This document shows, one piece after another, positions 45,676 through 55,796 of a stretch of 64,000 nt of DNA; the stretch's first letter is position 1, and each line of letters begins with the position of its first letter. This DNA is from Malania oleifera (taxonomy: Eukaryota; Streptophyta; Magnoliopsida; Santalales; Ximeniaceae). Location of the stretch: positions 50,358,093 to 50,422,092 of the forward strand of contig NC_080426.1 of assembly GCF_029873635.1 (NCBI RefSeq). The letters are read 5' to 3'. The position numbers were made by a program, and so were the translations under genes. The notes under the pieces were generated by a model. That model was not told the DNA's origin. It made no database searches and saw nothing but the letters and a program-made list of their open reading frames with translations.

Positions 45676-47572
45676 TGTAACAACCCCAAAAAAGATAATA
45701 TGCATGGAAGTGTAAAGAAAAGAAAAAAATATTATTATTAAAAAAATTGAGTAATAAATTAATTAAATAATATAATATAAGAATATTATATATATATATA
45801 ATAAAGGATATATGAGAATGAAATCATCCTCATCATTCAATCTGAAATTTCATATTGAATCAAAGCAGATTAAAGCAACGCCCCCCCCCCCCTTTTCGTC
45901 TCTCTCTCTCTCCTCAAGTTCTCTCTCTTCAATTTCTCTCTATCTCTCCGTCGAATTAAAAAACAAACACCATTTATGGGTCCCAGCTCCGCTCCTGAAC
46001 ATTTTAACCGAAGTGGATTCGTCGTTGGGATGTCATAGGCACCACTCAACGACTAAGGTAAGGGGAATAGATTATGTCAGGTTTTATATTAAAAAAAATA
46101 TTCCTAATTAAATTTGAGTATGTGAATTTAATTAGATTTGTATTATTTAAAATATGCCTGATTTAAATTGAGTATGTGAAATTAATTATATCTATGTTTA
46201 GATTTTATTTTATAATATGTCTGAGTTAAATTAAACTGCAAGGATTTGGTTATATCAGATTTTTGTGAATATTTTGGAATTAAATTAAACTGTAGGGATT
46301 TGGCTATATCAGATTTTTGTGAATATTTTGGAATTAAGTTAAACTGCAAGGATTTGATTATACCAGATATTGGGGAATAATTTGGAATTAAATTAAACTG
46401 TAGGGATTTGAGTATAAAGGGTTTTCTTGGAATATAATGGAATTAAATTAAACAAGTGAAATTAATCATATTCTTGTTTTCAGCAAAATATATTTTTCCA
46501 GGATAATTATTATATTATGATTTATCAATCAAATTGTGTGGCATGAGGATAATTATTATTGTATGATTAAACATGATGGTTTTTATATAGTTATGAAATG
46601 ACAGTTTAGATGACTTTATGCCGAGTTCAGACAACTTTATGTTAAGTTCAGACGAATTATGCCGAGTTATGAAATGACAGTTTTATATAGAGATATGATA
46701 TGACAAATTTTATATAGAATTGTGAACATGTCAGATTTTATACAGACTTGTGAAAATGAGATCATGTTACAAATTTATTATATGAATTGTATTATATGGT
46801 AGTAGAACCCTGATGGACTAGTTATGATTGAGAACACAATACCGTAGCTAGTATTACATGTAGTGCGGCCACACTATCAGGAAAGTGTAGGAATATGGCA
46901 GTCTATTGGCCCTTGAAGTGATGTATTGCAAGAGTGGGTTACCCACTGGATCTGAACCAGCTTGGGTGGGCAATCGTACTTTAGACATAACAGTTTCGAC
47001 TTAGCCTAATAGGTCAGTCATGGCTAAGTCCAGCCTTTGGGTCGCACAACCCAATCATGGGGGATTATACATGATGTTATATGATAGTTCCATCAGGAAA
47101 ATTCTTTTATGTATATATACGTAAATTTATGAAAACATGATTATCTATTAAGTTAAAGTATGTTTGAGTAGAAAATATGTATTTAAAATTATATAAGTGT
47201 GAGTTATAGTATATAAATGCCTTTTTCAATTAAAGTTAAATTAATGGTTATGTTTTACTTATATAAAAACTCATCTGCCACACACTAATGATAATTTATT
47301 CCATCTTACTGAGAGGTATCTCACCCTATTATTATCTAATATTTTTAAAATGTCATGAGGAGCATAATAGTAATCAGAGTAGCGCAATGGAAGCGTGAGT
47401 GGGATAGAAGGTTTTATTTAGAATAGATTTTTATTAAATTATGTTTTATGTAATTAGAATTTTAGGGGTGCTAATTGTGATATTAGAAATGATATTGTTA
47501 TATTGGGATTATTAGTACTCTAGTAATTTGTATTGGAGGTCTTCCCCTGTATGAAATATTCAGGTCACTACA
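45676..47572 (+). mobile_element. Ty3-gypsy 5' LTR (plus strand)
   Basis: An LTR of about 1.9 kb starts TGTAACAACCCC and ends GGTCACTACA, followed by a primer-site-like stretch (TGGTATTAGAG) and a second, better one at 47621 (TTGGTATCAAAGCC). A TATA-rich run at about 45787-45806 and a CT-rich leader (45885-45945) follow the short U3. It also contains the block around 46960-47070 (GGCTAAGTCCAGCC and the GTCGCACAACCCAATCATGG run) that is conserved in inverted form in the minus-strand LTRs. It interrupts the copia remnant. Confidence 0.75.
46227..46440 (+). repeat. 54-bp minisatellite, 4 copies, inside LTR
   Basis: AAACTG anchors lie at 46233, 46287, 46341 and 46395, exactly 54 bp apart. Each unit reads like AAACTGYARGGATTTG followed by TATATCAGATTTTTGTGAAT. 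Confidence 0.9.
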
Positions 47573-50155
47573 GGTGGTATTAGAGAATTTTAAATGAAAT
47601 TTTATGGGTCGCTATAGTTGGTATCAAAGCCTAGGAAATAGGTTCTGTAGGCTCTAGGGATGATTATTACTAGAGTATAGGTATGAAGTAGGATGAGGAT
47701 AGGAATGGGTAGGCTATGTGTTGTAAGAGTGATCGGGTATAGGATGCATAATGGAGTAAAATACAACATGTAAATTGGAATTTTGGAGTTTTGTCTCGTA
47801 GCTGAAAGCAAAAATTCATCGAGGGTTTTCTATGATTTTTCTGAAACAGTCAACAGTTCCAAAAAAGTCACGGTAAACTATTGACATTTTTCTCTTAGAA
47901 TGTTGCACTATGATCTTGTCTTGTGTAAATAGTCACTACAAGGGATGAGCTACCATTTGCAATATTGGAATATGTGAAATAGAATTTTGTACATTTTTTG
48001 AATGTGCACCCCTTTGCACATTAGAGTGTACTTCTAGTTCTCTGTGGTTTCTTATGATTTAGTGCACGTGGATTTGAGAGCAACTGAAAGAATGTTACTT
48101 ATCCTCGGATTTAGATGCTTAGAAATCCTAGGGGATTCTTTAATGGTGAAATCCTTGGGGATATTGATTATCTTAAGGTTTTATGAAGAGTTAGAGTTCT
48201 TTGGTATATGTTATTCTCTCTCGTGTTCCTTGTGCTTAAAGAAAATATTCAATCTTTCTATATTTCCATAACTTAGTCATGGGTCTTTAGATCACTTTCT
48301 AAGGAGAGCATAGGGTCAAAATTCAATTTCGATCTGCAATAAAAATGTCACGAAAGTAAAGTGTAGATTTTGTTCGAACAAAATAGGAAAAGACAATATT
48401 TGTACAGCCCATGAGTCAAGCATCCAATGAATTTAGAATTTCAAAGAGTGAGTATCTTTTTAATTGGTTAAAGAAAATGAGGCAAAAATAATGGGATAAA
48501 TTCAAATTAAATGGGGCCACACACAAAAGGATATGAGAATAATTAATTCAGGTGAGTGTGAGAAGTTCTTGCAATAATAAATCATATTACTAGCCCCTAT
48601 AAATGCATGCAACACCCAAGGGAATATCAACATGTAAAAGAGACTGCGATGCATAAGGTGTCTTAAGACTCCTCCTATGATTAGTCGGACAGTCATCTCA
48701 AATTTGGAAGTTACAATTCTTATATTTGTTTAATAAGATAATCTAGTATATTAAGTTGATAAGCTAAGGACAAATTTAGTTGGAAACCATCAAAGTTCTT
48801 TAATGTATGGAATTAGAATTCAAATAAACTAGCGCATATATATAGTATGGAAGCGAAACTTCCACAAAATAGTGTCAGATTGAAAGAGAACCCTTCAATT
48901 TGCAAGTGAAAAAGTTTGGATAGGGTATTTTGTTTGCTTGGAGGAGAAAACCCAGATTTGCAGCTAATGAAGTTAGATTCCCTTATTTGGTGGTTAGATG
49001 GATTTGGGAATGGTTGTCTTTGCTTTTGAAAATTTAAGAAAAGTACTCATTACAAAAAGTTAGCGAGATAAAGATTTGGTTGGGAATAAAAGAAAATTAG
49101 AATGGTAAGCTTATAGAGTTGGGTTTACAAATGAATAACAAACGTTCTTACAAGAGTCGTAGGTGATTTTGGGTTTGGATAAGAGGTGTGTAGTTGTGGC
49201 TTAATTTGCAAACGGTCATCCTGAGGTTGGAAGGAGGTCATATCCGGTTGTTCAAGATTTGGTGAGCAATGTGGAAAATTCAGTGGTTCTAAATGGGTAT
49301 CGTTTTATACTGAAGCATTGCTAGTTAGAAGGGAAGCCTTCCTTTTGGGTTCATTCAAAAAAGGTTAATCAGTGAGAAAAGGTGGTTGAGGAAGTTGCTA
49401 TTGAAATTGTTGCACCACTGCATTTTCAACCCACAACATGTTGAGTTAGTTGAAGAAGAAAAATAGTTGTGGTCTTTGTTATTCATCTCTTATGTTTGAG
49501 GTTGAATTCTTTCTGATAGTAGAAAAATAATGCAGTTTGTTATCAAGAGATTATTATTAACTTCCTAATGTTAATGGTATATTCAGTTATTTATTTATGG
49601 TGATTTCATTGGGGGCAAATCTTCAGAATTCTAGGATACCTTTGCTTAGGAAGCAAGTTTTAGGTTATTTAGGAAATTGATATTTTTGTTTAATTGAGTT
49701 TCTTAATTTAGTTTCCTATCTTCCAAGTATAGGTCTATGAAGGTCCGCATACATTAGTTTCGAGGGATGGTAATTGAGAATCAAAGTTGTTGGATATTGA
49801 TCTTGTATCATTGTATGTAGGAATATTGCCCTGTCTTGCAGTTATGTTTTTGTACTTGGGGTTTCCACAAATTTTGTGGAGGTGATGTAGCATAAAGGAA
49901 GTCTAGGATGCACTAGTCTTGGTAAGTTTTCTCATATTTCTTTAAATCCATAGTTTTGAAATGAAGCAATTATTATGGAGGTTATGGAGGTTCATCATTT
50001 CCTTTTGTTTCATAAGTTGAATTGGAAGTCGATGATAAGGTCTCGGTTAAGAGTCATTTTGCAGATCAACCAATTGTACTAGGAAAATATTTGACAACTT
50101 TTGTTTAAGTTTTGGAGGTCACTTAACTTGGGTTTGGCCTATTGTATAAGGCTTC
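47573..50155 (+). mobile_element. Gypsy leader and unrecognised interior
   Basis: The leader from 47621 matches in layout the one at 60341: primer site, then AGCCTAGG..GGTTCTGTAGGCT, then GGGTAGGCT and a TTTTCTATGATTTTTCTGA block with a decayed AACAGTCAACAGTT palindrome. Beyond about 48300 I could not read gag or pol, only broken frames, so the element may be non-autonomous or heavily decayed. Confidence 0.45.
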
Positions 50156-51255
50156 TATAATGCCCCAAACCCGAAACTAGGGTCCAGAGTGTTATTTGAA
50201 AAACACCTCTCATACCACCTCATGACACCCCGAACCTGCTAAGTGGGGCACAGGTGCCACGTGTTCCATTTACCTGAACCTGGCTCTATATCAATTACGC
50301 AGTGAAAATAACAACATATTCTCAATAAAATATACTAGAATTTCTATACCTACATATATCTTAAAAACATAATCCAACATCTAGTATTCCCAAATATTCA
50401 CAACACTGAAAACATAAATATATTATAACCCCAAAATTAAAACCGTAGTTTATACCCTCTATTTCAATAGTGCTAACACACCCTTGAGCTCTCTAAGCTC
50501 AATCCCACGAAGGTCCTAAAAAGATGAAATTCAACTATCGGGTGGGACACATCTCAGTAAGGATGGAATACATTAAGCAGTGTGTGGCCAACATGAGATT
50601 TGTGTACAATATACATACATATTCATTATTCTCAAATGAAACCATAATTATAAAATCATTCTCTATTCCTAGTCAAACACATGTAAGGTATTTTACCAAT
50701 GAGACTTACCAAGGATTGGGGTGATTACTTGCCCATACAAGTAACACCCTTCTGCTATGATACTTTAAGCAACCTATGGTCACATTTGAAGCATATTAGG
50801 GCACTTACCTTACTCAGCAAGCCCTCAAGTGATTAGTTTATCTTGTACTCACACATTCATACAAAATTTTACCAGCAGAAGTTCCCGAGAATAGGGAAGA
50901 TTACCTGCTATACAAGTAGCTTTCCTCTACCCTAATACGTTATGCAGTCCATAGTTACATCTAATATCTATCAAGGCATTCGCCTTTCTCAGCAAGCCCT
51001 CGGGCGAAGAGTATACCCTGTCCTAAATACATGTAATAATACCATATATAATACATTTCTTTCTTTACTCTGTATCCGTTATTTCCGTATCATTTATTAC
51101 ATTCATATTCATATTCCATATTTCTTATAATCTGTTTCCATATCATTCTTGTCCATATCATGTTCTGTGATCTCCATATCATTCTTGTCCATATCATTTC
51201 TATTTGCCAATTTCCTTATAATCCATTTCCATGTTTCCATATCTTTCTTTACTAT
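50156..51255 (-). mobile_element. Gypsy LTR, first part (split by insertion)
   Basis: It starts TATAATGCCCC (mutated TG) and carries the blocks of this LTR group: GGGTGGGACACATCTCAGTAA, AGTGTGTGGCCAACATGAG, CTCAGCAAGCCCTC (twice) and CCCGAGAATAGGGAA. It resumes at 53552 after the inserted gypsy end. The inner break near 51255 is approximate. Confidence 0.6.
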
Positions 51256-51424
51256 GATTTTCTTGAAATAGTCACCCCAGGAAAAACACAGAAACAACCA
51301 CGAAATCCTGTATCTAGATCACAAAACAAAACTTCAAATATTTTTTTTTTCCTATATTCTGGTATTGTTTCCCGTTGCACTCTAGAGTCTACAGAACCTA
51401 GCAACCTAGACTCTGATACCAAAT
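51256..51424 (-). mobile_element. Gypsy leader and primer-binding site
   Basis: The minus strand from 51424 shows TGGTATCAGAG (51421-51411) and then a leader sharing GTCACCCCAGGAAAAA and AACAACCACG with 3260-3310. The element is truncated soon after, with no gag start left. Confidence 0.65.
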
Positions 51425-53211
51425 TGTAACGATCTCAAAAATTATATCATTTTTCATTTTTTTTATATATCAATATATATATTACTTAAATATCCCTACT
51501 ATAGACTCTCAGGCCTCAAATAGGCACTGAAGTATTTCTCTAGATAGTGGGCACACCAATGCAACGGAAAACATAAATCACATAACCACAAATGTATATA
51601 CAATACCAGAATCCAGTAATTTTCCATGTTATATTTACATATACTAGTATCGTTTTCCCAAAACTCACCAACTTACCCTAAGCACAGAGCAACCAAGGGA
51701 CTCTCTAACCACGAGCCTGATCTGCTCGCCTAGTTGGCTCACCTGAAAAATGTTAAAATGATGGGATAAGTCGACGCTCAATAAGTGGAAATATGCTATT
51801 ACTAGTGTGTGACGACCAAGTTGCATATTGATAATAATAACATTTGAAACTGTAAAGCTGGTAAATCGGTATAAATAAATTTTACATTAATCATAGCTTA
51901 AAATATAACTATATCATCTGAACTTTCTATCTTTTGTACTGCTAATATCATACTATATACATTAAATGCTATAAAACTGTATACACATATATAACTATGC
52001 TTTTCCTTGGAAATCTGTATGTCATGATTTGACCCCTCATGACAGGGTTGTGTGGCCCGTAGGAGAGACTTAACGCTAGTCGACCCTCCAGGTAAGTCAC
52101 TATACTCTACACTACCTCAGTCCGGCCAAACTACAACCACTCCTAAGCACGGAACTAGAACTACTACCTCGTCAAACCAGGCCCCTCAACCCAACTAGGG
52201 AGCGCCATCCTCTCCGAGCATGGTTTGACTGTACCCACACACTATCTGAGATATGTGGTTGCACTCTATTCTGTATGTAGCAACGGTACCGTGCTCTCTA
52301 GACTGTCAAGTCTATAATATCTCATAAGGGATTTGATACTATATAAATATATATACTATAATTATCTTTGCTGTTTTATCATGTTTCCAAATTAACCATA
52401 ACATTATAATTCTGTACTGTAAATACTGTAATATCTAAACAACATGTCTGTAGCATCTTGATGCTATAACTATATATTATGTCTGTATAAACTGTCTGTA
52501 TAAACTGAGTGTTATGGCATTAGGAAAACATGACATTTTGTAAATACTGTATATACTGATTTGAGTAAACATCTGTGTACATGTATATACATCTGTCTGT
52601 GTAAATATTTGAATATATACTGATATGAATAAAATTGTAGATGTACATATGCTCGTATATACTATATAACATGATATTTTGAGAAAAAACTACATAAGAT
52701 TCTATATCAGATAATATCTACTCAAGCCACACATTCTTTAATACTCTTATTCTATAAAACTACATAATAACTGGTATACATGCATATAAAATCTCTAATA
52801 ATATAAGTAAAATCTCCTAACATAGCATATTTCTCTTACATAGTTTATGAAAAGCCCTCACTGAAATCTGACACTACATCCGCAGGGTTCTTCATTCAAC
52901 ACCCTGAAAACGACATCCCCCAGAACAAAACATCAATGTTTTCCTACATACAACATTTCCTATAACTATAGGGAAAACATATTGTGAATAAAACACCTTA
53001 CCCTGAATTTGGGATGAATTTCAAACCAGTTCCACCGATGATCTGATTCGGCAGACTTGCAGAGAACTTCGCCAGGAGCGTCGTGGTGGTTCTAGATCGT
53101 CGATCCGATGAGAGACGGGGCCAGGATCGAAGAGAGAAGGAGAGGGGTGCATTTTAGAGAGAGAGAAAGGAAAGATTTGCGCTAAATTTCTATCAAAAAT
53201 ACGAGTTTTAG

Positions 53212-53221
53212 AAATTTATAG
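53212..53221 (-). promoter_or_regulatory. Likely TATA box of gypsy LTR
   Basis: Minus strand CTATAAATTT, with the palindrome array beginning 9 bp upstream and a CT-rich leader downstream. Confidence 0.5.
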
Positions 53222-53229
53222 AGCTAGAT

Positions 53230-53470
53230 TCGTCGACGAGACATGTCATCTCATCGACGAGTCCTTAAGGAATTTTGTCAACGAACTTCCTTCCTCATCA
53301 ATGAATTTCAGACTGCTCCAAGAACCTCTCTTGGTACTTTCTCGTTGACAAAACCTGTCCTCGTCGATGAGCTCCTCTTATATCCTCGTCGACGAATCCC
53401 TTGTGTTCGTCGACGAGGACCCTTCTAATTTTTTCGAGTTATTACATCCAAAATGCAATGTCGTCGATGA
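53230..53470. repeat. Array of nine TCGTCGACGA-type palindromes
   Basis: Cores lie at about 53230, 53250, 53275, 53294, 53341, 53360, 53385, 53406 and 53461. They range from perfect (TCGTCGACGA) to decayed (CATCAATGAA, GTCAACGAA, CGTTGACAAA). The decay is mainly CG to CA/TG. Confidence 0.9.
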
Positions 53471-53551
53471 AGTCTGCTACCTCCTTCTATTTCGCTTTCC
53501 ATTTCCCTCCCTCTTTATTATTTAAATACCATTATTTTTCGGGTCATTACA

Positions 53552-54712
53552 ACCCTTTCCAGCACAATCAACCTTCCCATCTCCACACTATATCTAAGAC
53601 GTGTGGGTGCACTAGTTCCACCAAATATATCCGCAACAGTATTGTGCCCATTTTCCAATTTGCCAGTTTCTAGTTTACCAGAGTTCTCAAACCATACATT
53701 GTCATTTAACAATCCCAAACACATGCATAATAAACCATATCCCATTTTGATTATCAATACATTTCCAGTATTTCTTGCATCACGTACATATATCATAGTT
53801 CAACACAGAAATTTCCTTTTACTTATGCCACACAATTTAACAACATATAATCATACGTTTACTGAAAATAAGTCAACCATAATCATCGTTAATACACTAA
53901 AAATATACATTTAATTTCTTACATAATTAACTAGAAATTTTTCCATTTTATCTTTCCTTTTTCGCAAATATAACTAGTAATACAGCCCTAAGCTCAGAAA
54001 TTTACCATTTAAACAGTTGGCTTTTCATAACTCACATAAAAATCATATACATATATCAATAAATTTTCCATTTTTACTGATTAATTTCATAAAACCCTGA
54101 TTTAATATATTCCCCTTACCTTCTTGAACTACGCCGGTAGGGACCCCGAAACGATACCTGTGGCACCCACCCAAATCCTAATTAAAAAACCCTAATTTAT
54201 CAACTTAAATCCCCAAACAACACTCATTAAATACTTCCTAAGCTTCATATACCTCAATCTAACAATAAACTCTAAAATAACTCACTTACCCTGATTTTGG
54301 GATGGTACCCCAAAATCTCAAATCAACGATCTGCTCTAGTAACCTTACAGAGAATGATCTCATGAACCTCATGGTGGTTCTGGATTATCAAAATAGACCT
54401 TAATGGAGTAAGGATCGAAGAAATACGAGGGAAGAACCGTAGGGTTTCGTGAGAGGGAGAGAAAGAAAGAAAATTTTGATTTCATATAAGAAACACTTGC
54501 AGGACTTTTCTTTATATCACCTCTGCAAAGGTTTTCTTAGCCTTTCAGAAAATCGTCGCCGATTTTCTCTTTGACTGACCCTATTTTTACCGTTTAACCC
54601 ATTACTGACTCGTGGTAACTCCACAAAACCGTCGCTGGTCTTCTCTTCATTCCAGAAAATCGCCGTCGATTTTCTTTTCTCTCTCTCTCTCTCTTTTTCC
54701 CGAGTCTCTACA
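53552..54712 (-). mobile_element. Gypsy LTR, second part
   Basis: Continuation of the LTR begun at 50156, ending GAGTCTCTACA. It has a purine-rich tract (54415-54475), a minus-strand GATATAAA at 54518-54511, and three palindromes of a different type: GAAAATCGTCGCCGATTTTC (54548), AAAACCGTCGCTGGTC (54625) and GAAAATCGCCGTCGATTTTC (54655). Confidence 0.6.
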
Positions 54713-55040
54713 GCTTCCACCCATAACAGGGTCAAGAAAAGTGGATGTACAGAGCTTATGGATGTTTGAGGTTTGGACTAATGTAGTGGGTGTAATGAGA
54801 TTTTGGTGATGTATTTCAGTGAGTAGTAGAGTCAAGGATGCATGTGCGTAGAATAAATGAAAACGTCCATGTTAGGTAGTGAATTAAATTTTAATAAACT
54901 TATGTTTGGATCTATAGGCGTGTGTGCACACAGGAATATAATATCTCGGTATAGGACAATAATAAATTAAGTTTGAGTGCTGCTTATGATGATGAGTTTC
55001 CTATTGTCTTCATGGATAATACAAGAGTTTTTCAAGATTG
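54713..55040. other. Short unassigned stretch left of LINE
   Basis: Nothing recognised. Together with 59543 onward it was one continuous sequence before the LINE inserted. Confidence 0.5.
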
Positions 55041-55053
55041 GTACCCACCTTTG

Positions 55054-55796
55054 TTTTTTTTTTTTTTTTTATATGAAAATTATAATTATATAGATCAAAA
55101 TGGATATGTACATCAACACTGGGCATACCCAGGATTAAGAAGCATACAGCTCCATCCACAGCATTGACCAATTACATCAAACCTGGGCATATCCAGGGGC
55201 CTTTAGGCCATAATCAAATTTCTCTTCCCTTACATTAAGTAACTACCACTCAATGATACATCAAACAACCTCTCAAGGGCAAAGGAAGGGAAATTTATCA
55301 TATATTACTCTAAACATGTGTGATTTGATCACTTTTATAATGGCATACAGATGAGTGATAATCCCCTCAAATCTCCTTTTGTTCCAAAAATGCCAAATCC
55401 AATACAGTGTAATGGCGAGACATGCTTTCTTTGCTGTAGCTTGCACACTTGTGCCTCTATTGTCCTTTTGGATCCACTTAAGACTGGCTTGAATGGTTGT
55501 CATAGCTCTAGTGAAACCCATCCAACCCTTTATCATACATCAGAGGATACTTTACATTTAAAAAATAGATGATCTAAATTCTCCTCTATCACACCACACA
55601 AACCACACACTCCATCATATGCCCCTTCTTTGAGTTTATCGCTGATCAATAACTTGCCCTTTGTAGCTAACTAGAGAATAAAAACATATTTAGGATCACA
55701 AATATTCTTCCAGATTATTTGATGCCATGGTACATTGCAGTTCTTCACTCTCCAGAAATTGTAGGCTTTAAAGCATTGAAATTTTCCCTCCACTAC
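55054..55796 (-). pseudogene. LINE ORF2 C-terminal segment
   Basis: This is the continuation of ORF2 across the solo LTR. It has a Cys-rich zf-RVT-like stretch (GVCGLCGVIEENLDHLFFKC, about 55617-55558), a stop, then SLKWIQKDNRGTSVQ and ITLYWIWHFWNKRRFEG, ending near 55273. Confidence 0.8.

Larger units (their letters stand above)
51425..53551 (-). mobile_element. Ty3-gypsy 5' LTR with TG..CA ends
   Basis: A 2.1 kb LTR runs from TGTAACGATCTC to GGGTCATTACA in plus orientation. It has the same organisation as the LTR at 3467-5947: a palindrome array (53230-53470), minus-strand CTATAAATTT at 53221-53212, and a CT-rich leader (53105-53175 reversed). A truncated leader is attached on its left. 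It sits inside the LTR 50156-54712. Confidence 0.8.

Noticed and set aside
47602-47811. 69-residue minus-strand ORF
   Set aside because: It overlaps the plus-strand gypsy primer site and leader.
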